Source of the DNA: Fimbriiglobus sp.
GTDB taxonomy: Bacteria; Planctomycetota; Planctomycetia; Gemmatales; Gemmataceae
Length of the DNA stretch: 33,037 nucleotides
Reading direction: 5' to 3'
Assembly (NCBI GenBank): GCA_025362195.1
Contig: JANYHV010000073.1
Span: forward strand, 1 to 33,037
Below the pieces are notes generated by a model. That model ran no database searches. It worked only from the letters and a program-made list of their open reading frames with translations, and had not been told where the DNA came from. This document shows positions 19,299 to 27,546 of the stretch, piece by piece. How positions within the stretch are numbered: the first letter of the stretch is position 1; every line of letters begins with the position of its first letter. Position numbers and translations under genes: made by a program.

Positions 19299-21167
19299 AT
19301 GAGTGAGTGGCAGCGGACCCACACGTGCGGCGATTTGCGGCCGACCCACATCGGCAGTCCGGTCACGCTGAACGGCTGGGTGCTGGCCATCCGCGGCTAC
19401 CCGAAGCAAGTCTTCGTGGACTTCAAGGACCGGTACGGCGTCACCCAGGTCGTCTTCGAGGCCGACGACGCCGAAGTCTTCGCGGCCGCCCAGGCCCTCG
19501 GCCGCGAGTTCTGCCTGTCGGTCACCGGCGAGGTCCGCGCCCGCATCCCCGGCAAGGAGCGCGCCGACATCGCCACCGGGGCCGTCGAACTCGTCGCCAG
19601 GTCGCTCACGGTGTTGAACGCCTGCCCGACCCTGCCGTTCGAGATCAACGAATTCGGCAGCGAGCTGGCCAACGAGGACATCCGCCTCCAGTACCGCTAC
19701 CTCGACCTGCGCCGCAAGAGCTTGCAAAACGTCATCGTCCTGCGGCACCGGCTCTGCAAGACGATCCGCGACTTCCTCGACGCCCGCGGCTTCCTCGAAA
19801 TCGAGACGCCGCTGCTCGGCAAATCGACCCCGGAGGGCGCGCGGGACTACCTGGTGCCCAGCCGCGTCCACCACGGCGAGTTCTACGCCCTGCCGCAGTC
19901 GCCGCAGTTGTACAAGCAACTGCTCATGATCTCCGGGTACGACAAGTACTTCCAGATCGCCCGCTGCCTGCGCGACGAGGACTTGCGGGCCGACCGCCAG
20001 CCCGAGTTCACGCAGCTCGACGTGGAGATGTCGTTCGTCGAGCGCGAGGACATCCTGACGCTCATGGAGCAACTCTCCGCCGAGATTTTGCACACCGTCC
20101 ACGGCCTGAAAGTGGCGACGCCGTTCCCGCGGCTCGCCTACGCCGACGCGATGGTCCGCTACGGGTCGGACAAGCCCGACCTGCGCTTCGGCATGGAGAT
20201 CACCGACCTGACCGACCTGGCCGCGGCGAGCGAGTTCCCGATCATCAAGTCGGCCCTGGCCGACGGCGGGGTCGTGCGGGCGCTGGTCGTGAAGGGCGGG
20301 GCGGCGAAGTACAGCAACAGCCAACTCAAGCCGGGCGGCGAACTGCCGAAGGTCGCCGAGACCTTCAAGGCGAAAATCCTCCTCAACGCGAAGGCGACCG
20401 CGGACGCCACGCCGGACTTGCTGGTCAAGTACTTCGGCGACGCGACGCACGGGCCGGTCCGCGAGCGCCTCGGCGTCGAAACCGGCGACCTGGTGCTACT
20501 GATCGCGGACAAGGAGTCGATCGTCGCGGACGCCCTCGGGGCGTTGCGCAACCACCTCGGGGCCGCGCTGAAACTGTACCGCAACTGGTGGGACGAAAAG
20601 GCCGAGTACGACGCCACCGAGGAGGCCGCCGCAAAGAAGGAGCGTCGCCCGGCCAAGGCGTTCGAGATGAAGCCGGAGCACTTCAACTTCCTCTGGGTCG
20701 TTGATTTCCCGATGTTCATGTACGACGAGGACGAGAAGCGGCACGTCGCCATTCACCACCCGTTCACGTCGCCGATGGACGAGGACTTCGCCCGCATGGA
20801 ATCGCACCCGGGCGAGTGCAAGGCCAAGGCCTACGACCTCGTGTTGAACGGGTCCGAAGTCGGCGGCGGCAGCATCCGCAACCACCGCCAAGACGTGCAA
20901 TCGACGGTCTTCAAGATGCTCGGCATGGAAGCCGACGACGCCAAGGCCCGGTTCGGCTTCCTCCTCGACGCCCTGCAGAGCGGTGCCCCGCCGCACGGAG
21001 GCATCGCGCTCGGCCTCGACCGGTGGTGCATGATCCTCGCCGGGACGACGAACATCCGCGACGTGATCGCCTTCCCGAAGAACAAGCAAGCCCGCGACCT
21101 GATGAGCGGTGCCCCGGCCGCCGTCGAGCCACGCCAGTTGAAAGACCTCGGCATCAAGCTGAGCTGA
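19299..21167 (+). CDS. aspS: Aspartate--tRNA ligase (bacterial type)
   Basis: The class II synthetase charges tRNA-Asp with aspartate. The 622-residue product is a little longer than the usual 590. ATG 19299 with GGAG six bases upstream is preferred to an in-frame TTG at 19281. Residues about 15-120 are the OB-fold anticodon domain; the usual RRRDHGG-type loop reads LAIRGYPKQ here. The catalytic domain has DEDLRADRQPEFTQLD (motif 2 region, near residue 230) and GIALGLDRW (motif 3, near 568). A GAD insertion domain lies between about 290 and 420, which marks the bacterial type. A charged stretch (EEAAAKKERRPAK) is an extra insertion near 445. Whether the enzyme also misacylates tRNA-Asn cannot be decided here. 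A 35-bp repeat arm begins at its last stop-codon base. Confidence 0.96.
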   Translation: MSEWQRTHTCGDLRPTHIGSPVTLNGWVLAIRGYPKQVFVDFKDRYGVTQVVFEADDAEVFAAAQALGREFCLSVTGEVRARIPGKERADIATGAVELVARSLTVLNACPTLPFEINEFGSELANEDIRLQYRYLDLRRKSLQNVIVLRHRLCKTIRDFLDARGFLEIETPLLGKSTPEGARDYLVPSRVHHGEFYALPQSPQLYKQLLMISGYDKYFQIARCLRDEDLRADRQPEFTQLDVEMSFVEREDILTLMEQLSAEILHTVHGLKVATPFPRLAYADAMVRYGSDKPDLRFGMEITDLTDLAAASEFPIIKSALADGGVVRALVVKGGAAKYSNSQLKPGGELPKVAETFKAKILLNAKATADATPDLLVKYFGDATHGPVRERLGVETGDLVLLIADKESIVADALGALRNHLGAALKLYRNWWDEKAEYDATEEAAAKKERRPAKAFEMKPEHFNFLWVVDFPMFMYDEDEKRHVAIHHPFTSPMDEDFARMESHPGECKAKAYDLVLNGSEVGGGSIRNHRQDVQSTVFKMLGMEADDAKARFGFLLDALQSGAPPHGGIALGLDRWCMILAGTTNIRDVIAFPKNKQARDLMSGAPAAVEPRQLKDLGIKLS

Positions 21168-21313
21168 CTCCCGGCGAGCGGCGGTGCGTCAGCCCGCCGG
21201 TCAAACCTGCACGGGCGAGTGACGGCCCCAGCGAGCGCCGGAAACTTCTCGCAGGTTGACCCTCCCCATTCGGGAAGGACCGGCGGGCTGACGCACCGCC
21301 GCTCGCCGGGAGT
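21167..21313. repeat. 35-bp perfect inverted repeat element between convergent genes
   Basis: The arms 21167-21201 and 21279-21313 are perfect reverse complements over 35 bases, with 77 bases between. Just inside them is a second imperfect pair (TCAAACCTGC near 21201 and GCAGGTTGA near 21251). The left arm begins at the final A of the aspS stop and the right arm ends one base before the stop of the opposite gene, so the element fills the gap exactly. It resembles a REP/MITE-like mobile palindrome that may act as a two-way terminator. Confidence 0.9.
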
Positions 21314-21314
21314 G

Positions 21315-22124
21315 TTATTCGCAGGAGCGCAGGTAGGCGATGCTGTCGCGGGCGATGGTGAGGGGGTCGGGCGTGTAGTCGAAGACTTCGACCGACACCC
21401 AGTTCCGGTAGTGGGCTTGCCGCAGGGCTTCGAGGATCGGTTCGAAGTCGGTGTCGCCGAAGCCGGGGCCGCGCAGGTTCGGGTCGTTGGCGTGGAAGTG
21501 GAAGAGTTGGTCGGCGTTCGCGCGGATCACGTCCGGGGCCGGGGCGAACTCGCCGGTCATCGCCTTCACGTCGAGGATCAGCTTGACGGAGGGGTGCCCG
21601 AGCCGGCGGATCATGCCGACCGCCTCGGCCGCGAGGTTCAGGAAGTCGGTCTCGGCCGTCGTCAGAGGTTCCAGGCAGAGCGTCACGCCGGATTGTTCCA
21701 ACGCCGGCAGGCAGTGCCGCAGGGTGTCGAGCGCGAACTCGTCGGCGTCGTGGCGGGTGAAACCGGCCGGCACGTTGCGCTGCTTCGGCGAGCCGAGGAC
21801 GAGGACGGTGCCGCCCAGTTCGCCGGCGGCGTGGGCCAGGTCGGCCAGGTACTTGCCGGTGCGGGCGCGGACGGCGGGGTCGGGCGACGTGACTTCAAAG
21901 CCGTCGGTCTTGGCCAGCAGCCAGTGCAGGCCGACGATGCTCAGTCCGGCGAGTTCGGCGGTCCGCCGCAACTCGGCGCGGCGGGCGGCAGTCACGTCGG
22001 TGATGCGCGGGGCGAGGGTGAACGGGGCGACTTCCAGGCCGGCGTAGCCGCACTCGGCGACGGTCGCGCAGACCCGGTCGTGGTCCCAGCCGGCGAAGGT
22101 CTCGTTGCAGATGGCGTACTTCAT
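21315..22124 (-). CDS. Sugar phosphate isomerase/epimerase-family TIM-barrel protein
   Basis: The 269-residue protein belongs to the AP-endonuclease-2-like TIM-barrel group that includes xylose isomerase-like and hydroxypyruvate isomerase-like enzymes. Barrel strands are visible as MKYAICNETF, GYAGLEVAPF, SIVGLHWLL, GTVLVLGSP, VTLCLEP, VKLILDVKAM, LFHFHAND and NWVSVEVFDY. Likely metal ligands are E152, D185, H211 and E246 at the ends of four strands, so the divalent-metal site appears complete. The true substrate is unknown; proteins like this are numerous in planctomycetes. It is the last gene of the ubiE-hemE-htrA run, starting 16 bases after the protease gene. Confidence 0.88.
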   Translation of the reverse strand: MKYAICNETFAGWDHDRVCATVAECGYAGLEVAPFTLAPRITDVTAARRAELRRTAELAGLSIVGLHWLLAKTDGFEVTSPDPAVRARTGKYLADLAHAAGELGGTVLVLGSPKQRNVPAGFTRHDADEFALDTLRHCLPALEQSGVTLCLEPLTTAETDFLNLAAEAVGMIRRLGHPSVKLILDVKAMTGEFAPAPDVIRANADQLFHFHANDPNLRGPGFGDTDFEPILEALRQAHYRNWVSVEVFDYTPDPLTIARDSIAYLRSCE

Positions 22125-22140
22125 GGCGACCGGTCCGCGT

Positions 22141-23700
22141 TCAAGGCAGGGTCACGTCGCGGGTCCGCTCGGGGTCGCCGAGGTTCACGCACCGGAGTGT
22201 CACCGAAGCCTTAGCCGCCGTCAAGGCGGAGAACCGGGCCGGGGTCGTCGCCGCCTCCCCGTCCACCGCGAGGACCAGCCAGGTGCCCTTCGACTCGGGG
22301 TCGATCTCCTTGAACCGCTGGGCCGCGGCACTGCCCGGTTCGAGGTCGCGGACGGACACGCAGTCCGGCATCGGGATGCCGCCGCCGGCCTTCGCCTGGA
22401 TCGTGCTGCTCCAATCGACCCGCAGGCCGAACGCCGCCGCCGGCCGGACCGACGCGATAAACGGCAGGTCGTGGCCGGTCTTCGCCAGCGCCACCTCGAC
22501 CGCCCGCCGCACCCCCTGGCGCTCGACGGTGAGCTTGACCCGGCTCCCGGCGAGGGCCGCGCCGACTTGCAGGTACAGGTCGTCCTGCTCGCGCAACGGC
22601 TGGCCGTCCACGGCCAGGATCGTGTCGCCCAGGCCGGTGTCGAAGCCGCCGCGCCGCCCCCCCCCGCCGCCGCCCGCGAGGCCGGCCTTGTCGGCCGGCG
22701 ACCCCGGACTCACGTCGAGGATCGCCAGGCCGTTTTCGAGCCGCCGCGAGCCGGGGCCGGGCGGCAGGAACGACACGCCGAGGAAGCCGTACTCGACTTC
22801 GCGGCCTTCCTTCAAGGCGGCCACGATGCGGCGGAAGTTCTGGTCCATCGGGATCGCGTACCCGCCGGCCGTCTCGGCCCCGGTGATCGCCGCCGCCGGG
22901 GTGCTCAGGCCGATCATCTCGCCGTCCAGGTTTAACAGCGGCGCGCCGGACGAGCCGAGGGTCAGCCGCGCGTCGGTCTGGAGGAGCGAACTCAACTGCG
23001 TCAGCGGCGTGTTCCGCCCGGATTCGAGCGAGCCGATGTTCGCCCGCCGGCGGACGGCGCTCAGGATGCCCCAGCTCGCGCTCGGAATTCCGTCGGGGAA
23101 GCCGGCCGCGTCGGGGTGGCCCAAAGCGACGACCCACATGCCGCGGGCGATCGTCGGCTTCTCGCCCTTCGGCCCGGTCACGAGCCGGCCCGCCGCAATC
23201 GCCATCGGCTTGAGGTCCGGCAGCGGCCGCAGGAGCTTCAACACGGCCAGGTCGCTGCGGGCGTCGGCGGCGTGGACGTTGGCGTAACTGCCGAGGCCGC
23301 GCGGCCCGCGGACGTAGATTTTCCGCGCCCCTTCGATGAGGTGGTAGTTCGTCAGGATCAGTCCGTCCTCGTCCAGGACGACGCCCGACCCGAACGGGTG
23401 GTCGGCGACGTTGCTCAAGTCCCCGAGGTCGAGTTTAGTGTCGAACGCCCCGCCGCCGGGGCCGCCGCGGGGCGTGGCGAAATCGCCGAGTTTGCCGGGG
23501 TTGGCCGGGTCGATCTTGCCGGGGTAGCGGGTGCTGTGCGAGACGGAAATCGCCACGACGGACGCTTCGGCGTCGTCGATAATCTGCTTCATGTGCCGTT
23601 CGACATCCCGGACCTTCTCCCGCACCGGCCGGTCGTCGGCCGCAGGGGCGAGGACGGCCGTCGCGACGAGGCCGAGCAACACGAGGAGGGCGCGGGGCAT
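22141..23700 (-). CDS. HtrA/DegP-like secreted serine protease with PDZ domain
   Basis: The 519-residue protein starts at ATG 23700, whose first 20 residues (PRALLVLLGLVATAVLAPA) form a signal peptide; a longer in-frame start at 23763 would run into hemE. The trypsin-like domain (about 40-300) has H120 in LTNYHLIEGA, D150 in DARSDLAVLKL and S251 in TLGSSGAPLLNLDG, so the triad is complete, though GSSGAP replaces the common GNSGGP. A PDZ domain follows (about 303-410: GFLGVSFLPPG...GDTILAVDGQPL) interrupted by a Gly/Arg loop (AGGGGGGRRGG), coded by nine consecutive G's at 22657-22665. About 410-519 may be a second, weaker PDZ-like unit. Its role is probably envelope protein quality control. 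It lies downstream of hemE. Confidence 0.9.
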   Translation of the reverse strand: MPRALLVLLGLVATAVLAPAADDRPVREKVRDVERHMKQIIDDAEASVVAISVSHSTRYPGKIDPANPGKLGDFATPRGGPGGGAFDTKLDLGDLSNVADHPFGSGVVLDEDGLILTNYHLIEGARKIYVRGPRGLGSYANVHAADARSDLAVLKLLRPLPDLKPMAIAAGRLVTGPKGEKPTIARGMWVVALGHPDAAGFPDGIPSASWGILSAVRRRANIGSLESGRNTPLTQLSSLLQTDARLTLGSSGAPLLNLDGEMIGLSTPAAAITGAETAGGYAIPMDQNFRRIVAALKEGREVEYGFLGVSFLPPGPGSRRLENGLAILDVSPGSPADKAGLAGGGGGGRRGGFDTGLGDTILAVDGQPLREQDDLYLQVGAALAGSRVKLTVERQGVRRAVEVALAKTGHDLPFIASVRPAAAFGLRVDWSSTIQAKAGGGIPMPDCVSVRDLEPGSAAAQRFKEIDPESKGTWLVLAVDGEAATTPARFSALTAAKASVTLRCVNLGDPERTRDVTLP

Positions 23701-23759
23701 GGCGAAGGACCGCGAGTGGGGGGACCAAAAAGCCGTTATACCCGACGCGGGCGCGGTTG

Positions 23760-24776
23760 TCATGCGTCTGCTTTCGCCGCGCGGACGTACGCCTCGAAGT
23801 TCGCCGGGGGCGTCTCCTTGCCGACGCCGTGGCTGAGATTCAGGACGTGCCGGTGCCCGCCGCCGGCCGCCTTGACGCGGGCCGTCTCGGCGACCACTTC
23901 CGCCGTCGTCCCCGTGCGCAAGACGGCTTCATCGACGTTGCCCTGGAAGACGAGGTGCGGGTACGCCGCCTTCGCCGCCGCCAGGTCGTGCCGCTTGCCG
24001 AGACTCACGACTTCCGCGCCGCTCGCCGCCATCAGGTCGAGGTGCGGGCACTCCTTGACGAACAAGATGCGCGGCACCCCCGGCGCGGCGGCGAAGATCG
24101 CCCGGTGGTAGTGGTCGGCCCACGCGGCGTACTCTTCGCGGGTCAGCATCCCGGCCCACGAGTCGAACAGTTGGTAGATGTCCGCGCCCTCGGCGATCAG
24201 CGTGTTCAGGAACGAACTCGTCGCCCCGTTGAGCCGCTCCAAGAGCCCCGCCCAGACCTCCGGGTTCTCGGCGGCGAACGCCCGCGTCGCGGCCATGTCC
24301 TTGCCGGTGCCGATGCAGTAGGTCGCCACGGTGAACGGCGAGCCGGCGAAGACGATCACCGGCAGTTCGCCGCGCAACTCGTCCTTGACCCGCTTCAACA
24401 GCTTGCGGATCGCGTCATAGCTCTCGGGCGCGGGGTCGGGGTTGAGCCGGTCGAGGTCGGCCAGCGTGCGGATCGGCCGGTCGGGCTGCGGGCCGATGTC
24501 CTTCACCAGCGTGAACGGCAGGCCCATCGACATCGGCAACGTCGTGATGTCGTAGAAGAGGATGATCCCGTCCACGCCGAAGCGGCGCGGGCACAACGAC
24601 GCCGCGGCCGACTTCTCCACGTCGGCGGAGAACTCGTAGAAGCCGAGGCCGGCCCGGATTTTGGCGAACGCGGGGTCCCACCGCCCGGCCTGCCGCATAG
24701 CCCAGACGGGGGCACGCTCGACCGCTTCGCCGCGGGCGGCCCGCAACAGGAGGTGATCCTTCGGCCCGGTCGGCAT
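23760..24776 (-). CDS. hemE: Uroporphyrinogen decarboxylase
   Basis: HemE decarboxylates the four acetate side chains of uroporphyrinogen III to give coproporphyrinogen III in heme synthesis, in the cytosol, without a cofactor. The 338-residue length is normal. PVWAMRQAGRW near the start holds R28 and R32, which bind substrate carboxylates. ILFYDITTLPMSMG carries the key Asp at D76, Y153 lies in SPFTVATYCIG, and NLSHGVGKETPP near the C-terminus holds the conserved His (usually NLGHG). QLFDSWAGMLT and LVFQGNVDEAVL are also family segments. It follows ubiE/menG by 21 bases and precedes the HtrA-like gene, linking quinone and heme supply for respiration in one run. Confidence 0.96.
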   Translation of the reverse strand: MPTGPKDHLLLRAARGEAVERAPVWAMRQAGRWDPAFAKIRAGLGFYEFSADVEKSAAASLCPRRFGVDGIILFYDITTLPMSMGLPFTLVKDIGPQPDRPIRTLADLDRLNPDPAPESYDAIRKLLKRVKDELRGELPVIVFAGSPFTVATYCIGTGKDMAATRAFAAENPEVWAGLLERLNGATSSFLNTLIAEGADIYQLFDSWAGMLTREEYAAWADHYHRAIFAAAPGVPRILFVKECPHLDLMAASGAEVVSLGKRHDLAAAKAAYPHLVFQGNVDEAVLRTGTTAEVVAETARVKAAGGGHRHVLNLSHGVGKETPPANFEAYVRAAKADA

Positions 24777-24797
24777 GGCGGCCCCGTTCGTCGGCGG

Positions 24798-25550
24798 TCA
24801 GTGCGGCTTCGTCCCCACGTATAACGTGGCGATTCCGAAGGTGAACGGGTAGTAGCGCAGCTCCGCCAGGCCGTGCGCGGCCATCTTCGCCGTGAGTTCC
24901 TCGTAGTCCGGGAAGCCCATGACGCTCGCCGGCAGGTAGTTGTACGCGCTCTCCGGGCTGCGCGACAGCAACTGACCGACCCGCGGCAACAGGGTCGTGA
25001 AGTACCAGCGGTAGACCGGCCCGATGACCCGGCCGCGCGGCTTCGAGAACTCCAGCACCGCGACCCGACCCCCGGGCTTCGTCACACGGACCATCTCGGC
25101 CAGGCCCTTGTCGGTGTCGGTCACGTTGCGCAGGCCGAAGGCGACGGTCACGAGTTGGAACGTGTCGGCGGCGAACGGCAGGGCTTGGGCGTCGGCTTCG
25201 AGGAAGGTCACGCGGTCGCTCACCCCCCGCTTGTCGGCCTTCTGCACCGCCCGCACCAGCATCTCGTGCGTGAAGTCCGCCCCGACGATCGGCACGCCCT
25301 GCTTCGCCGCCGCGTCGTAGGCAATCGCCAGGTCGCCGGTGCCGGTGCAGAGGTCGAGGATCGGTCCCGCCTCCGGCCCGGCCGGCGGCGCGAGCAGGGT
25401 CGTCTTCCGCCGCCACCGCCGGTCGATGTTGAGGCTGAGCAGGTGGTTGAGGAAGTCGTACCACGGCGCGATCTGGCCGAACATCCGCTGGATGCGGACC
25501 TCGCGCTTATCGACGGCGGGCACGGGCTTCGGCGGTTCAGTCGCGGTCAC
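24798..25550 (-). CDS. ubiE: Demethylmenaquinone/2-polyprenyl-benzoquinol methyltransferase
   Basis: The enzyme C-methylates the quinone ring using S-adenosylmethionine; in planctomycetes, which use menaquinone, MenG activity is expected. The 250-residue protein has RMFGQIAPWYDFLNHLLSL and DRRWRRKT at 22-50, the SAM loop LDLCTGTGD at 65-73, ADFTHEML (motif post I), ADAQALPFAADTFQLVT, FGLRNVTD and EFSKPRG, all in UbiE order. SPESAYNYLPASVMGFP is the family C-terminal segment. The start is GTG 25550 with GGGGAG eight bases upstream. It is the first gene of the run to hemE, and diverges from the scramblase-like gene at 25668. Confidence 0.94.
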   Translation of the reverse strand: MTATEPPKPVPAVDKREVRIQRMFGQIAPWYDFLNHLLSLNIDRRWRRKTTLLAPPAGPEAGPILDLCTGTGDLAIAYDAAAKQGVPIVGADFTHEMLVRAVQKADKRGVSDRVTFLEADAQALPFAADTFQLVTVAFGLRNVTDTDKGLAEMVRVTKPGGRVAVLEFSKPRGRVIGPVYRWYFTTLLPRVGQLLSRSPESAYNYLPASVMGFPDYEELTAKMAAHGLAELRYYPFTFGIATLYVGTKPH

Positions 25551-25667
25551 GGTCGAACTCCCCAGGGGCGGCGGGACGAAAGATTCTAACCGCGATTTCG
25601 GCGTGACCGCAACCGCGCGGGCTTCCTATGTTGACGACGCTCCGCACCTCTTGCCCGAGGCCCGTCC

Positions 25668-26288
25668 ATGCTCGAATCGCAGAAGTTCCTCGTCAAGGAA
25701 CAGGTCAAGTTCCTGGCGACGCACGCCACTTACGATATCTACGACGGCGACACCCGGCAGAAGATCGGCACGGCCGAGGAGCAGATCGGGGCGCTCGTCC
25801 GGGTGATGCGCTGGCTGGTCAGCAAGCAACTCATGCCGACCCGCGTCGAAATCCGCGAGAAGCCGGACGACGCCCTGGTGTTCACCGTGTCCCGCGGGTG
25901 GTACCTGTTCCGGTCCCGCGTCGAAATCCGCGACGCCCAGGGCGTGCTGGTCGGGTACTTGACGAGTAAGCTGTTCTCGTTCGGCGGGGGTTTCCTCGTG
26001 TACGACGCCAAGGACAAGCAGTTCGCCGACGTGAAGGGCAACCTGTTCGGCTTCAAGTACCGCGTGCTCACCCCCGACGGCGACTTCGAGATGGGCAAGG
26101 TGTCGAAGGAGTGGGGCGGCCTGGCCAAGGAACTGTTCACGTCGGCCGACAGCTACATGATCGAGGTCCACGAGGACTTGCACGAGCAGCCGATCGCCAA
26201 GATGCTCGTCCTGGCGGCGGCGCTGGCCGTCGATATGATCTTCAAGTCCGAGAAAAAAGGCGGCGTCGGCGGCCTGATCGAAGATTAA
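25668..26288 (+). CDS. LURP-one/phospholipid-scramblase-like protein
   Basis: The 206-residue protein has no signal peptide. It reads as alternating strands of the Tubby/LURP-one fold: KFLVKEQVKFLATHATYDIYD, LVFTVSRGWYLFRSRVEIRDAQG, LVGYLTSKLFSFGGGFLVYDA, FADVKGNLFGFKYRVLTPDG and EMGKVSKEWGG. (Each is quoted in part.) The pattern of K-residues followed by short hairpins matches bacterial LURP-one-related proteins. The end has a hydrophobic helix (KMLVLAAALAVDMIF), which in scramblases inserts in the membrane. The role could be membrane binding or lipid sensing; activity is not shown by sequence. ATG 25668 has GAGG upstream. It is coupled to the M24 peptidase gene that begins 15 bases after its stop. 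Confidence 0.8.
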   Translation: MLESQKFLVKEQVKFLATHATYDIYDGDTRQKIGTAEEQIGALVRVMRWLVSKQLMPTRVEIREKPDDALVFTVSRGWYLFRSRVEIRDAQGVLVGYLTSKLFSFGGGFLVYDAKDKQFADVKGNLFGFKYRVLTPDGDFEMGKVSKEWGGLAKELFTSADSYMIEVHEDLHEQPIAKMLVLAAALAVDMIFKSEKKGGVGGLIED

Positions 26289-26303
26289 CCGGAGACTCCC
26301 AAC

Positions 26304-27383
26304 ATGCTCACGACGGACGGCTGCCGCGCGCGGCGACAACGACTCCTAGACGCCCTCAAGCCGGCGACCCCGCTACTGTTGGGCGACCCGCTAAACCTGC
26401 GATACTTCGCCGCCTGCCACATCGACGCGTTCAGCCTCGGCGCGGACTTCGGCGTACTGCTGCTGATCGAGCCGGACGGCAAGACGACGCTCTTCTACGA
26501 CAAGCGGGTGCCGAGCAGCGTTGAGCGGGCGCAGGTCGATGCCCGCGTCCCGGTCGCCTGGTACGACGGCAAGTCCCCCGGCGTCGGCGCGCGCCGCTGG
26601 ACCTTGTACGACACCGTGGCCAAACACGGCGGCCGCGTTCACGACAGTTTCACCGACCCCGACGCCGCGAAGCTCTGGGCCGCGGTGACGCAGTTCCGGC
26701 GGGCCAAGGACGCGGACGAACTCGACCAATTGCGGGCGTGCATGACGCCGACCGAGGCCGGGCACGCCTGGGCGCGGGCCAACGTCAAAGCCGGGATGAC
26801 CGAGCTCGACGTGTACAACGGCGTCTTCACGGCCGTCTCGACCGCCGTCGGCCGGCCGGCGATCGTGTACGGAGACTTCACCGTCTCGACCGGGGCCAAG
26901 AAGCACGGCGGCCCGCCGACGAATCACGTCCTGGCCGACGGCGAGACGTTCATCCTCGACTTCTCGGTCGTCCTCGACGGCTACCGCAGCGACTTCACGA
27001 ACACCCTCGTCGTCGGCGGCAAACCGACCGCGGACCAGCAACGGCTCTTCGACCTGAGCCTGAAGGCCATGCAGGCCGGCGAAGCTCTGCTGAAAGCCGG
27101 CACGCCGTGCAAGGCGGTTTACGACGCCGTGCGCGGGGTGTTCGCGGCCGCCGGCGTCGCCGACTCGTTCCCGCACCACGCCGGCCACGGGCTGGGCATC
27201 GGCCACCCCGAAGCCCCGTTCTTCGTCGTCAACGCCACCGAAACCCTCGTCGGCGGCGACGTGGTCACGCTCGAACCGGGCCTATACGTGGATGGCGTCG
27301 GCGGCGTGCGGCTCGAACACAACTACGCGATCACGGCCACCGGCTACGACCGGCTCAGCAATCACGTGCTGAGTCTGATTTAA
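26304..27383 (+). CDS. M24-family metallopeptidase (Xaa-Pro aminopeptidase-like)
   Basis: The 359-residue protein has an N-terminal creatinase-like domain (about 1-130) and a C-terminal pita-bread catalytic domain. All five dimetal ligands are seen: D219 and D230 in FILDFSVVLDGYRSDFT, H295 in HHAGHGLGIGHPE, E324 in VTLEPGLY and E338 in VRLEHN. Length and domain order fit Xaa-Pro peptidases (PepQ/PepP-like), cytosolic enzymes that trim peptides with proline in second position. The usual D-x-T-R-T after the second Asp is D-F-T-N-T here, a mild divergence. GGAG precedes ATG 26304. It is the second gene after the scramblase-like gene; the 37-bp inverted repeat lies just downstream. Confidence 0.93.
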   Translation: MLTTDGCRARRQRLLDALKPATPLLLGDPLNLRYFAACHIDAFSLGADFGVLLLIEPDGKTTLFYDKRVPSSVERAQVDARVPVAWYDGKSPGVGARRWTLYDTVAKHGGRVHDSFTDPDAAKLWAAVTQFRRAKDADELDQLRACMTPTEAGHAWARANVKAGMTELDVYNGVFTAVSTAVGRPAIVYGDFTVSTGAKKHGGPPTNHVLADGETFILDFSVVLDGYRSDFTNTLVVGGKPTADQQRLFDLSLKAMQAGEALLKAGTPCKAVYDAVRGVFAAAGVADSFPHHAGHGLGIGHPEAPFFVVNATETLVGGDVVTLEPGLYVDGVGGVRLEHNYAITATGYDRLSNHVLSLI

Positions 27384-27390
27384 CCGGCGT

Positions 27391-27522
27391 CTTGTTAGCC
27401 CGACGCGCCAGCGAGGGACGCAAAGGTGGTTGACAACGTTGTTGCGGAAGGCCGAACCGTCAACGCCCACAATCAGCGCGAACGAACCTTTGCGTCCCTC
27501 GCTAGCGCGTCGGGCTAACAAG
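27391..27522. repeat. 37-bp inverted repeat of a planctomycete-type interspersed sequence
   Basis: The arms 27391-27427 and 27486-27522 are reverse complements over 37 bases with one mismatch (27409 against 27504), enclosing 58 bases that include the perfect palindrome ACAACGTTGT. Translated by chance, the arm gives LARRASEG, a string I know from many spurious planctomycete proteins, which suggests a high-copy interspersed repeat. It fills the gap between two convergent genes (stops at 27383 and 27547) and could act as a terminator hairpin. Confidence 0.9.
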
Positions 27523-27546
27523 AGTCGCCGGCGGCGGAGCCGAAGA

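Noticed and set aside
23701-23763. N-terminal extension of the HtrA-like protease to 23763
   Set aside because: It would place 21 polar residues before an otherwise good signal peptide and overlap the end of hemE.
27282-27521. Short frame translating to MLARRASEGRKG...
   Set aside because: It is a translation of the inverted repeat, a known kind of spurious planctomycete protein, not a gene.
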